The notes beneath the pieces were generated by a model. The model had not been told where the DNA came from and did no database searches. It was given only the letters and a program-made list of their open reading frames with translations. From contig CAVTLC010000044.1 in NCBI GenBank assembly GCA_963735445.1, forward strand, positions 93,815-157,814: DNA of 64,000 nt, in the 5' to 3' direction. This stretch comes from AP-15 sp963735445. Lineage in GTDB: Bacteria > Pseudomonadota > Alphaproteobacteria > ATCC43930 > CGMCC-115725. Of this stretch, positions 18,358 to 27,673 are shown one piece after another (within the stretch, counting starts at the first letter, position 1; every line of letters starts with the position of its first letter). Position numbers and translations under genes: made by a program.

Positions 18358-19103
18358 TGCCGGGCGCACCACGGCCGCTACTCGCCGTTAGTGGATTGGC
18401 CAAGCATTTCGGCGGGTTCGTCGCCCTCGAAAACATTGATCTTCAGGTCATGCCCGGGGAAAGGCTGGGGCTGATCGGCCCCAACGGTTCGGGCAAGAGC
18501 ACTCTCGTCAATTGCCTCACCGGCACATTGCACCACGATTCCGGCACCATCAGCTTTGGTGGCCGTCCGCTCGACGGGCTGCCGGCCTTTCAGCGCACCC
18601 GCCTCGGGCTCGCCCGCAGCTTTCAGCTGCCAAAGCCGTTTCGTTCGATGAGCCTCGTCGACAATTTGCGGATCCCGCTGCTCTATGCGGTCAACGCCCG
18701 CCCCGGCGTGCGTCTTTCCGTCGCCGCAATAGAAGAGCGGGCATTGGGCCTCCTCGCCGATGTCGGGCTCGCCGACAAGGCTCGACGATTGCCGCGCGAT
18801 CTGACCCAGGTCGAGATGCGCAAACTCGAACTTGCCCGCGCTGTCGCCAGCGCGCCACGGCTGTTGTTCGCCGACGAGTCGATGGCCGGGCTGTCGCCCT
18901 CCGAGGTCGACGAGATCCTCGGCGTTTTGTTGCGCCTTAACGAGACAGGCATCACGATCGTCTTAATCGAACACATCATGCGCGCCGTCATGAGCTTTTC
19001 GACGCGGCTCGTTGTGCTGGTCGCCGGTCACAAGATCGCTGATGGCGAACCGCAGGAAGCGATCCGCAACCCCGAGGTCGAGAGGGCTTACCTTGGCGAG
19101 TAG
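18357..19103 (+). CDS. livG: Branched-chain amino acid ABC transporter ATPase LivG (second system)
   Basis: Start at ATG 18357, overlapping the livM stop. The 248-residue ATPase has Walker A GPNGSGKST near residue 42. The ABC signature is atypical: LTQVEMRKLELARAV in place of LSxGxx. Walker B reads LLFADESMAG, with the catalytic Glu present but Ser where Pro is usual. The switch His is in IEHIM. Variation in the signature is common in LivG, but LTQVE is a strong departure. Partner of LivF, which starts inside its last codons. Confidence 0.88.
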   Translation: MPGAPRPLLAVSGLAKHFGGFVALENIDLQVMPGERLGLIGPNGSGKSTLVNCLTGTLHHDSGTISFGGRPLDGLPAFQRTRLGLARSFQLPKPFRSMSLVDNLRIPLLYAVNARPGVRLSVAAIEERALGLLADVGLADKARRLPRDLTQVEMRKLELARAVASAPRLLFADESMAGLSPSEVDEILGVLLRLNETGITIVLIEHIMRAVMSFSTRLVVLVAGHKIADGEPQEAIRNPEVERAYLGE

Positions 19104-19824
19104 CCTGCGGATTTCGGGGGTCGACGCCGGCTATGGCGCAGTGCGCGTTCTCGAGGACGTGTCGCTCGATGTCGCCGCCGGCGAGACCGTGGTGCTGCTC
19201 GGCACCAATGGCAACGGCAAGAGCACAGTCATGAAATGCGTGATGGGGATCGTACCGCCGATGGCCGGAACCATCACCGCCGAGATCGACGGCGAGCGGA
19301 TCAACCTCATCGGCCGCACCACCGAAGAGATTGTCGATCTCGGGATCAGCCTGGTGCCCGAAGGCCGGCGGCTGTTCCCAAAACTGACGGTCGAGGAAAA
19401 TTTGCTGTTGGGCGCGTTTCGCCCGACCGCGCGAGCCGACATCGGCCGTAATCTTAACTCGTGCTACGCGACCTTTCCGGTCTTGCGCGAACGCCGCCGC
19501 CAATTGTCGGGAAGCATGAGCGGCGGCGAGCAGCAGATGCTCGCACTCGCCCGCGCGCTGATGTCGGCGCCCAAGATCCTGCTGATCGACGAACCGTCGG
19601 TCGGCCTTGCCCCGGTTCTTGTCAAGCGCACGATCGAAAAGATCCAGGAGCTTAAGGACCGCTATCAGCTGACCGTGTTGATGGCCGAACAGAACTTTAA
19701 CCAGGCGGTGCGGATCGCCGATCGCGGCTACGTCATCGTCCACGGCAAGATCGCCTTTGAAGGCGCCTCGGCCGACGAGCTCAACAACAACGAACTCGTC
19801 CGCAAATTCTACCTCGGGCTTTAA
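19093..19824 (+). CDS. livF: Branched-chain amino acid ABC transporter ATPase LivF (second system)
   Basis: The best start is TTG 19093, 11 bases inside livG, because the upstream residues in this frame are a shadow of livG. The 243-residue product begins LASSLRISGVDAGYGAVRVL and has Walker A GTNGNGKST, signature MSGGEQQMLALARAL, Walker B ILLIDEPSVG and switch AEQN. Unlike its LivG partner, its signature is canonical, so the pair may have one standard and one degenerate ATP site. Last gene of the cluster. Confidence 0.88.
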   Translation: MASSLRISGVDAGYGAVRVLEDVSLDVAAGETVVLLGTNGNGKSTVMKCVMGIVPPMAGTITAEIDGERINLIGRTTEEIVDLGISLVPEGRRLFPKLTVEENLLLGAFRPTARADIGRNLNSCYATFPVLRERRRQLSGSMSGGEQQMLALARALMSAPKILLIDEPSVGLAPVLVKRTIEKIQELKDRYQLTVLMAEQNFNQAVRIADRGYVIVHGKIAFEGASADELNNNELVRKFYLGL

Positions 19825-19986
19825 CGGGTCGGCCTTTCGTTCCGCTGCCGATTCCCGTGTAACCGGGAAATGATACTCTTCTCTCTTCATCGCCGGAAAC
19901 CGTCGACGCGGCGTATTGGATTAGATTTGGCCGCATCGTCGTCGGAGTGCTGTCAGCCTGGCGGCGGCAGGGGGTAGGCAAGCAAT

Positions 19987-21321
19987 ATGGTTAACCCAGG
20001 CGTCACTTCGGGCGGGGAGCACGAGGGTGGAGCCCATCTGCCGAACCCACATCTGCCGCACGGGCTCGTCACCTTCCCGCGCCAGGTCCTGCCGTGGATC
20101 GAGCCCTGGTTCTTCGCCTATGCGTGCCTCGGCATCGTACAGGGCGGAATCCTCCCCATGCTGCTGCCGCTTTCGGCCGGAGATTCGACCCATGCAGGCG
20201 CTATCGTCAGTGTGATGAACCTTGCCGGTTTGAGCTCACCATTCTGGGGCCATCTCGCCGATCGGCGGCGGTTGCATCGTCAGGTTCTGCTGGCCGGCAT
20301 GCTTGTAGCTGGTCTGGCATTGCTGCTGATGCCAGTGCAAACCGGCTTGCCGCTCAAGGCGGCGTTAGCTCTGATCCTCGGCCTCGGCTTTGCCGCCGCG
20401 AACACGGTAGCGAACATGTTCATCGTCGAGGTGTGGCCCAAGGAGGAATGGGATGCCCGCATCGGCGCCTTGCAGGCGTTAAGCGGGCTCGGTCAGATCG
20501 TGGGTCTGCTGCTCGCCGGGTTTATCGGTGGTCGCTTTGCGCTTGCCTTTGGGATCGCGGCGGCACTGGTTGCGGCGGCGATGCCGATCGCATGGCTGAC
20601 CTTGCGCGGGGTTCAGGTCGCGGTTCCGCGCACCGCGGTAGCGGCGCACCCGCCGCTCGGCGGCGAGGGATGGGTCGGGGCGCCGCAGAGGCAGTCCCAT
20701 CTCCCCACCTGGTCGGGATTTCGCATCTTGCGGCGCGAACTCGAAAGGCCATTCGTGCGCTTGCTGATCGTGTGGTTCGTCGCTTTCGTCGCGATCAGCG
20801 CTGTTCTGACAATGTTTCCGCTGGCGTTTATACGGGCGTTCACCGCCTCGACGAGGGTGCCCGCCACCACTTACGCCTTTGCCGCGGCCGCCAGCCTCGG
20901 GATCTATTCATTGGCGGCCAGCACCGCGAAACGTCGCGGGGCGCGGCTCGTGCTCCGGTCAGGTTTTGTGGTGCGCGCGATCGCCACTGCGATCCTGGCC
21001 GTCCCCTTCGCGGCGGGGATGGGTGGCGAACCGCTGGCGCTGGGCGGGTTTGCCATTCTGGTAGTGGCCTGGCCGCTGCTAGGAGTCAGCGGTACGGCAC
21101 TCGCCGCGGAACTTGCGCCCGGCGAGAAGGGTGAGGCGCTCGGCTTTTTCAATGCCTGCTCGTCGCTGGCGGGAGCCGTCGGCGCGTTCCTCGGGGGCTC
21201 GGTTATGGCGATTGCCGGCTACGGCACGGTTTGCATGATGGCCGCAATCCTTGTCGCACTCGCCGCGGCGTGTTCGGGCCTCGGAAACGTAAGGTCGGGC
21301 CAGTCGGCGAAGGCCGAGTGA
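19987..21321 (+). CDS. MFS transporter
   Basis: A 444-residue major facilitator with about 12 spans; the TM2-TM3 loop reads SPFWGHLADRRRLHRQ, close to the MFS motif A. The central loop near residues 215-240 carries HPPLGGEGWVGAPQRQSHL, coded by a GC-rich palindromic stretch that looks like a repeat captured in frame. Substrate unknown. Its TGA at 21319-21321 directly abuts the stop of the convergent nucleoside transporter. Confidence 0.85.
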   Translation: MVNPGVTSGGEHEGGAHLPNPHLPHGLVTFPRQVLPWIEPWFFAYACLGIVQGGILPMLLPLSAGDSTHAGAIVSVMNLAGLSSPFWGHLADRRRLHRQVLLAGMLVAGLALLLMPVQTGLPLKAALALILGLGFAAANTVANMFIVEVWPKEEWDARIGALQALSGLGQIVGLLLAGFIGGRFALAFGIAAALVAAAMPIAWLTLRGVQVAVPRTAVAAHPPLGGEGWVGAPQRQSHLPTWSGFRILRRELERPFVRLLIVWFVAFVAISAVLTMFPLAFIRAFTASTRVPATTYAFAAAASLGIYSLAASTAKRRGARLVLRSGFVVRAIATAILAVPFAAGMGGEPLALGGFAILVVAWPLLGVSGTALAAELAPGEKGEALGFFNACSSLAGAVGAFLGGSVMAIAGYGTVCMMAAILVALAAACSGLGNVRSGQSAKAE

Positions 21322-22557
21322 TCACAGCAGGCCGACGACGGCGCCGCTCATGCAGGTGGCGAGCGTGCCGGACAGGATCGAGCGCAGACCGAGCGCGACG
21401 ATCTCGGCGCGGCGTTCGGGGACCATCGCCCCCATGCCGCCAATCAGGATGCCGAGGCTGCCAAAATTGGCAAAGCCGCACAGCGCATAGGTCATGATCA
21501 ATCGTGAGCGCGGGCTCAGCGCGTCGGCTGGCAAATGCGCGAGATCGACATAGGCGATGAACTCGTTGAGCACGGTCTTGGTGCCCATCAGCGTGGCAGC
21601 GGTCGCGGTCTCCGGACCGGGGATGCCGATCAGCCACATGATCGGGCGAAAGGCATAGGCAAACAACCGCTGCAACGTCACCGGCGCACCGGCGAGGTCC
21701 GGCAGCAGCCCGAGGGCGGTGTTGACGAGGCTGACAAAAGCGATCGTCACGATCAGCATCGCGGTGATATTGAGCAGAAAGACGATGCCGTCGCGGGTCC
21801 CTTTGGCGATGGCATCCATCGAGCTGACGGGCGGATCGTCGATCATCAGCTCGGCCGCCGCCGAACGGTCGGGGTGGAAGGGCACCATCAGTGCGGCGAT
21901 CGCAAGTGCGGCGGGCGTGCTGATAACCGCGGCGATCAGGATGTTGCCGAGCGCGTTGGGTATGACCGAGCCGACCAGCGAGGCATAGAGCACCATGACC
22001 GTACCGGCGATCCCGGCCATGCCGCAGCTCATCAGCGCAAATAACTCGCCGCGCGCCAGCCGCATCAGATAGGGGCGGATCAACAGCGGCGCCTCGATAT
22101 GGCCGACAAAGATATGAACGGCAGCACCGAGGCCGAGCGGGCCGCCAACCCCAACCGCACGCCGCAACACCCAGGCAAAGGCTTGCACGATGCGCTGCAA
22201 TACACCCCAGTGAAACAGCAAGGTGGCGAGGGCGCTGATGACCAGCACCAAAGGCAATGCCCGAAAGGCGAAGATAAAGCTGGCGCCCGGCCGGGTCTCG
22301 GCGAACGGCAATTGGCCGCCGCCCAAATAGCCAAAAACAAAACCAGTGCCGGCCTCGGTCGCGGTTTGCAGGCCTTCAACGGCGCGGTTGAGCAGCAGAA
22401 ACACCGCCCGCGCCGGCGGGAACGACAAGAACAATACCGCCAACGCGAACTGCAGCAGCACCCCAAAGGCCACCACCCGCCATGGCACGCGGCCGCGGTC
22501 CTCGCTCAGCCCCCAGGCGAGAAGCAGGATCAGGGCGATACCGAGAAGCCCACGCAT
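21322..22557 (-). CDS. NupC-type concentrative nucleoside transporter
   Basis: A 411-residue membrane protein of the CNT family, which imports nucleosides with H+ or Na+. Key signs are the hairpin region FVFGYLGGGQLPF, the substrate-site region VGHIEAPLLIRPYL (usually GxTExP, here HIEAP), and the C-terminal LMGTKTVLNEFIAYVD with ALCGFANFGSLGI, the classic CNT signature. It fits functionally with the nucleoside hydrolase at 41 kb, though not adjacent. Convergent with the MFS gene, with no spacer between the two stops. Confidence 0.9.
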   Translation of the reverse strand: MRGLLGIALILLLAWGLSEDRGRVPWRVVAFGVLLQFALAVLFLSFPPARAVFLLLNRAVEGLQTATEAGTGFVFGYLGGGQLPFAETRPGASFIFAFRALPLVLVISALATLLFHWGVLQRIVQAFAWVLRRAVGVGGPLGLGAAVHIFVGHIEAPLLIRPYLMRLARGELFALMSCGMAGIAGTVMVLYASLVGSVIPNALGNILIAAVISTPAALAIAALMVPFHPDRSAAAELMIDDPPVSSMDAIAKGTRDGIVFLLNITAMLIVTIAFVSLVNTALGLLPDLAGAPVTLQRLFAYAFRPIMWLIGIPGPETATAATLMGTKTVLNEFIAYVDLAHLPADALSPRSRLIMTYALCGFANFGSLGILIGGMGAMVPERRAEIVALGLRSILSGTLATCMSGAVVGLL

Positions 22558-22806
22558 TCAGCAATCAGACAACAGCTTCGGGAGCCCTGGAGCTTCGGCA
22601 GCTCTGGCGAGCGCAGATAACCGGGATCACCAGCTCCTGCGGCTATTCGCAGCGGAAAAGCCGCAGCAGCGGTGATGGCGACTTACGCGGTTTAGACATT
22701 CCGGCGCGGAAGATACATTAAAAACATCGACATCGCTGCCTGTGATCAATTTGCACCTCGGGTTGTTTTAAAGCACGGATGATGCGAAAGGGGGAGGATA
22801 CTTCGA

Positions 22807-24838
22807 TTGCGCAACAGCGCTGCCGGTTGTAATTTTGAAACCTGGGAAGCGAAGAAAGCGTTCACAGCGCTGCCTATGGGCAGAGAGAGCAGCGTGCAGT
22901 CACATTTCGTCTCAAACTGGGGCCGACGAATAAACGTAACTAGTGAGCGTTTTCAACTGCTTGTTCAGGCAGTTACAGATTACGCGATCTATATGATTGA
23001 CCCCGACGGAACCGTGGTTAGTTGGAATGCCGGCGCCGAGCGATTGAAGGGCTACACCCAGCAGGAAGTTGTCGGCCACCATTTCTCACAATTCTTCACG
23101 CCCGAGGATCGCGCCAAAAACAAGCCGGCGGTGGCTATCAGGACGGCCACGGAAACCGGCCGATGGGAAGACGAAGGCTGGCGGGTACGGAAGGACGGCA
23201 GCCGTTTTTGGGCTCTCGCAGTGCTCGATGCGGTCCGCGACCGCAATGGCGAGCTGATCGGCTTTGCCAAGATTACCCGAGACATGACCGAACGGCGTCT
23301 GGCACAGCAGGCGCTGGCGGAAAGCGAACGCCGTCTGCGCCTGTTGATCGCGAGTGTTGTCGACTATGCGCTTGTTCACGCTCGACTTGCAGGGCAAGGT
23401 CCAGAGCTGGAACCCCGGGGCCGAGCGGCTAAAGGGCTACACCGCCGATGAAATTATCGGAAAACATTTCTCAGTCTTTTACACGGAAGAAGCACGAGCA
23501 AACGGCGAACCGGCGGTGGTGCTGGGAAAGGCCGCCTCGGAGGGCCGGTTCGAAGGTGAAGGCTGGCGGGTGCGCAAGGACGGCACGCGCTTTTGGGCCA
23601 ACGTCGTAATCGACGCGATCAAGGACGAGAGCGGCGAGTTAATCGGCTTTACCAAAATCACACGCGACATCACCGAGCGGCGCGCCCTGGAGCAGGCCAA
23701 GGAACAACTCTACCAAGCCCAAAAGATGGAGACGGTAGGCCAGCTGACCGGCGGCGTCGCGCACGACTTTAACAATTTGTTGACGGCGGTCAGCGGCAGC
23801 CATGCGCTGTTGCGGCAAATGGTCAGCGATACGCGTGTCCACCGGCTTCTCGATACCGCCGAACGGGCGGTGGCGCGGGGCGCGAAATTGACCCAGCAGC
23901 TTCTGGCGTTTTCGCGCCAGCATCGCCTGCAGCCGGAAAAGGCTAACGCCAACGAGCTGATCACCTCGTTTGAAGCTCTTTTGCATCATGCGACAGGTGA
24001 AAACATCGAGGTCCAACTGGACCTTGATCCGCGCCTGTGGGTTTCCAGCATCGACCAGACTCAGTTCCAGTCCGCGCTGTTGAACCTGGTCGTCAACGCT
24101 CGCGATGCGATGGAGCAGACTGGAGGCACAGTCACGATCGAGACCCGTAACTGCGAAATAAATGAAGACCGGGCTCGGTCGTTGGGCGAGATCCCGGCCG
24201 GTTCCTATGTCATGGTTGCGGTTCACGACAATGGCACCGGCATGACACCGGAGACCAAGGCCAGGGCAATTGAACCATTTTACACGACCAAGCAGCCGGG
24301 CAAGGGGAGCGGTCTTGGTCTGAGCCAAATCTACGGGTTTCTGCGCCAATCAAACGGACAGATCGAGATCGAAAGCGCCGTCGGCCAAGGGACGACGGTG
24401 CGAATGCTGCTCCCAAAACTCGCCGATCAGGGAAGCGAGTCCGAAGAGGCCGCCGGCGAGGCACGGCGCAATGGGTCGGTGCTGATCACCGAGGACGATC
24501 CGGATGTTTTGACGGTCGCTGTCGAGACGTTACGGGCCCTCGGTTATGAGGTCTACTCCGCCGCCAACGCCTCGGAAGCGATGACGATCTTGCGCCGCGA
24601 CACACCGATAGACGTCCTTTTTACCGACATCGTCATGCCGAATGGGATGGACGGCCTCGAACTCGCGCGAAAGGCAAAGCAGCTACGACCCGGAATTCGC
24701 GTGCTGCTGGCGTCCGGCTACTCCCGTCCGGGGTACGAGATTGAAGCCGACGCCAAATTCATTCCCAAGCCCTACCAAATGCCGGAGTTGGCGCGGCAGC
24801 TCGAGGCGATGATCGCATCGTCGCCGCGATCGGCTTAG
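22807..24838 (+). CDS. PAS hybrid histidine kinase with receiver domain (frameshifted as read)
   Basis: Translation from TTG 22807 is supported by GGGGAGG about 9 bases upstream. A first PAS domain (WNAGAERLKGYTQQEVVGHHF) is followed by a frame break at about 23369. There cgcttgttc carries one T more than the frame needs; dropping it joins VVDYAL to FTLDLQGKVQSWNPGAERLK, a second PAS domain. Then come HisKA (GGVAHDFNNLLTAVSG), the ATPase domain (LVVNARDAME, DNGTGM, GSGLGLS) and a receiver with VLITEDD and FTDIVMPNG. The rebuilt protein has about 677 residues. The second half alone (from about 23354) could still make a PAS-kinase-receiver protein. Confidence 0.83.
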
Positions 24839-24868
24839 CAGCCGACAAAGTATCCCGGCGCGCACACG

Positions 24869-25898
24869 TTACTCGACGGGGGCCCACAACACGTCTTCGA
24901 TCGTATTGGCGGCGGTCGCGAGCATCACGAGGCGATCAAAGCCAAGGGCGATCCCGGCGGATGGCGGCAGACCGGCTTCAAGCGCGGCGAGGAAATCCTC
25001 GTCGATCGGATAGGTTTCTCCGTAGAGCTGCTGTTTTCTGGCTTGGTCGGCTAAAAAGCGGGTGCGCTGTTCGCCGGCGTCGGTCAACTCGCCAAAAGCG
25101 TTGGCGAGTTCGAGACCGCAAACATAAAGCTCAAATCGCTCGGCCAGCCGCGGATCGGCCGGGTTCCGGCGCGACAGGGCCGCCATCGATACCGGAAAAT
25201 CGCAGAGTACCGTCGGCGCGCCGATCCCGAGATGGGGCTCGATCCGATCGAGAAAAATGCGGAAGTAGAGACTTTCCCAGTCATCGCCAGGGCGGGGCTC
25301 GATCCCGATCCGCCGCGCCTCTTCCACCAGCAATCCCACATCGGGAGCGGCCGGGTCTGGCGCCGTCGCTAAGATATCGATCCCGCAATGCCGATAGAAT
25401 GCCTCGGCCACACTGAGCTCATGCCAGGGCCGCCGCGCATCGGCGCTGCGGCCGCGCCAAATGAGCGACGCGGCACCCGCCGCTGCTTGAGAGGCGCGCA
25501 ACAGGGCGATGCAGTCGGGAAGTAGATCGCGCCATGAAGCGCCCGCCCGATACCATTCGAGCATCGAAAATTCCGGATGATGGGTGGCGCCGCGCTCGCC
25601 GTCGCGGAATACGTGGGCGAGCTGCCAAATCCTTGGCATGCCCGCAACCAACAGCTTTTTCATCGCAAATTCCGGCGATGTGTGCAGGTAGCGTCGCACC
25701 GTCCGGTCGTCGTGCAGGTCGGTCGCGAAAGCGCGCAAATGCGGCTCCAGACCGGGGCTGACCTGCAACGCCGGGGTATCGACCTCGACAAATCCTTCTC
25801 CCGCGAAAAACGCTCGCACCGCAGCGACAATGCTCGCCCGCATTTCGAGCCGCCGCACGGCGCTTCGCGAAGCGCTCGGGCCGCCACCATTGCTCCAT
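24869..25898 (-). CDS. epmA: Elongation factor P--(R)-beta-lysine ligase EpmA (N-terminal frameshift as read)
   Basis: A class II lysyl-tRNA synthetase-like enzyme without an anticodon domain, which attaches (R)-beta-lysine to a lysine of EF-P. The main frame shows motif 2 (FRDGERGATHHPEFSMLEWY) and motif 3 (GIALGFDRLVML). The expected EpmA start, MEQWWRPERFAKRR, is present at 25898 but one base out of frame with the rest; the shift lies at about 25856-25865. A start in the main frame at 25909 gives a non-family N-terminus. Its protein substrate, efp, is the divergent neighbour 91 bases away, which strongly supports the call and suggests the frameshift is a sequence error. Confidence 0.87.
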
Positions 25899-25952
25899 CG
25901 GCTCGGCACTCCGTCTTGTCGTAGGGTCAGCCCGTGCTAATGTCTGGCTATC

Positions 25953-25971
25953 AGGCGCGCCGATCGCGCCT
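25953..25971. promoter_or_regulatory. Palindrome in the epmA-efp intergenic region
   Basis: AGGCGCG at 25953-25959 and CGCGCCT at 25965-25971 form a perfect 7-bp inverted repeat with a 5-base loop. It lies 19 bases before the efp ATG between divergent genes. An operator or a 5'-leader hairpin is possible; the role is inference. Confidence 0.35.
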
Positions 25972-25989
25972 CACCGGGATTCCGAACTC

Positions 25990-26556
25990 ATGAAGATCAA
26001 CGCAATCGATATCAAGCCGGGCAATGTCCTGGAGCATCAAGGGAAACTGTGGATTGTCCTGAAGCGCGATTTTGTCCAGCCCGGCAAGGGCGGCGCGTTT
26101 GCTCAGGTCGAGATGCGCGATTTGCGCAGCGGGATCAAGCTCAACGACCGCTTTCGCACCCAGGAGACGGTCGAGCGCGTCCGCCTCGACGAAAAGGAAA
26201 TGCAATATCTCTATACCGAGGGCGGTCAGGCGACCTTTATGGACAACGACACATACGAGCAGGTGTCGATCCCGACCGAGATGATCGGGGATCCCGCCGA
26301 TTTCTTGCGCGACGGGATGGTCTGTACCGTGATGCTGCATGAGGGGGCGCCGCTCTCGATCGAATTGCCGCCGTCGGTGACGATGGAAGTGGTCGAGGCG
26401 GATCCGGTGGTGCGCGGCCAAACCGCCTCATCCTCCTACAAGCCGGGCAAGCTCGAAAACGGTCGGCGCGTGATGATCCCGCCTTATATCGAGGCCGGCA
26501 CGCGGATCGTCGTCAACACCGCCGACGGCAGCTATATGGAGCGGGCGAAGGACTGA
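25990..26556 (+). CDS. efp: Elongation factor P
   Basis: A 188-residue, full-length EF-P with KOW-like domain I and two OB domains. EF-P rescues ribosomes stalled on polyproline. The loop that carries the modified lysine reads VQPGKGGAF, with Lys33 at the tip, the residue EpmA would beta-lysylate. The C-terminal domain has SSYKPGKLENGRRVMIPPY. The start ATG is fixed by the conserved MKINAIDIKPG N-terminus. suhB follows on the same strand. An epmB gene, needed to make (R)-beta-lysine, is not in the window. Confidence 0.97.
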   Translation: MKINAIDIKPGNVLEHQGKLWIVLKRDFVQPGKGGAFAQVEMRDLRSGIKLNDRFRTQETVERVRLDEKEMQYLYTEGGQATFMDNDTYEQVSIPTEMIGDPADFLRDGMVCTVMLHEGAPLSIELPPSVTMEVVEADPVVRGQTASSSYKPGKLENGRRVMIPPYIEAGTRIVVNTADGSYMERAKD

Positions 26557-26583
26557 ACGGCAATCGGGCGGGAGCCCGCCGCG

Positions 26584-27423
26584 ATGGCCTTGCGATCCCC
26601 GGTACTGAATGTCATGGCGAATGCCGCACTAAAGGCGGCGCGCGGGTTGTTGCGCGACTTCGGCGAGGTCGAGCAGCTGCAAGTCTCGGTCAAGGGTCCA
26701 GGCGAATTTGTCTCGACCGCCGATCTCAAAGCCGAGCGCACGCTCAAGAACGAACTGACACGCGCGCGGCCCGGCTATGGGCTGTTATTCGAGGAAGGCG
26801 GCGCTGAAGCGGGGACCGACCCGCGGCATCGTTGGATTGTCGATCCGCTCGACGGCACAACCAATTTCCTGCACGGCATCCCGCATTTCGCGATTTCGAT
26901 CGCGCTTGAACGCGACGGTGAGATTGTCGCCGGGCTGATCTACGACCCGGTGCGCGACGAGATGTATTCGGCCGAAAAGGGCCTCGGCGCTTTTGTCAAC
27001 GATCGGCGTCTGCGGGTTTCGGGACGGCGCCAGCTTGCCGAAGCAGTAATCGGCACCGGAATGCCATTTGGCACACGCGGCGACCGGCCGACCTATCTCG
27101 CGACTTTGGCGGCCGCCATGGCCGGAACCAGCGGGGTGCGCCGCATGGGCGCAGCGGCGCTCGACCTTGCCTATGTCGCGGCGGGCCGCTTTGACGGGTT
27201 TTGGGAGTTTGGGTTGGCGCCTTGGGACATCGCCGCCGGGCTCTTGCTGGTGCGCGAGGCGGGCGGCTATGTCAGCGATTTGTCGGGTGGCCAAAACATG
27301 ATGACGTCCGGCGACGTGCTCGTCGCCAACGACCATCTGCATCTCCCGCTGGCCGCGCTGCTGCGCCAATCGCTCCGCTCCAGGCAGGCGCCCTCTCCGG
27401 CCGGCTCACGCACGGTAAGGTAG
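26584..27423 (+). CDS. suhB: Inositol monophosphatase family protein SuhB
   Basis: A 279-residue Mg2+-dependent phosphatase. Metal ligands are visible: Glu70-Glu71 (LLFEEGG), the DPLDGT motif at residues 87-92 and WDIAAG at 214-219 with Asp215. It hydrolyses inositol-1-phosphate and related monophosphates; in some bacteria SuhB also takes part in rRNA transcription. It starts 27 bases after efp and is likely co-transcribed with it, a common arrangement in alphaproteobacteria. Confidence 0.92.
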   Translation: MALRSPVLNVMANAALKAARGLLRDFGEVEQLQVSVKGPGEFVSTADLKAERTLKNELTRARPGYGLLFEEGGAEAGTDPRHRWIVDPLDGTTNFLHGIPHFAISIALERDGEIVAGLIYDPVRDEMYSAEKGLGAFVNDRRLRVSGRRQLAEAVIGTGMPFGTRGDRPTYLATLAAAMAGTSGVRRMGAAALDLAYVAAGRFDGFWEFGLAPWDIAAGLLLVREAGGYVSDLSGGQNMMTSGDVLVANDHLHLPLAALLRQSLRSRQAPSPAGSRTVR

Positions 27424-27428
27424 AGCAG

Positions 27429-27560
27429 TTATAGCGCTGTTCGCGGCAATTTTGTTGTACTCGGCACCGCCAGTACGCTAAAATTAAAGCGCTTGATGAC
27501 GTCTCGGGCGCCGCGCACGCGGGTTTTGGGGGCGACGAGGCTCGGGGTAATATTAGACAT
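27429..27560 (-). CDS. Possible 43-residue small protein
   Basis: A short frame in the otherwise empty space between suhB and the MotA-like gene, beginning MSNITPSLVAPKTRVRGARD and basic in the middle. No clear ribosome site or family is recognised. It is listed only because the amino acid mix looks protein-like; chance is equally likely. Confidence 0.2.
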   Translation of the reverse strand: MSNITPSLVAPKTRVRGARDVIKRFNFSVLAVPSTTKLPRTAL

Positions 27561-27673
27561 GCATATCGCGCTCGACCGGAAGCAACGGCGGCCGGCAGCA
27601 TCGCGCCCAACTCAGCAACAGTGACACGACCAACAGCCATATCTCCAACCGGCCTCTGCCGCGGACCGGCCCG

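Noticed and set aside
16990..18372. A 460-codon minus-strand frame under the second Liv cluster
   Set aside because: It is opposite livH and livM, both with strong motifs, and is dominated by Asp/His/Arg repeats typical of shadow frames.
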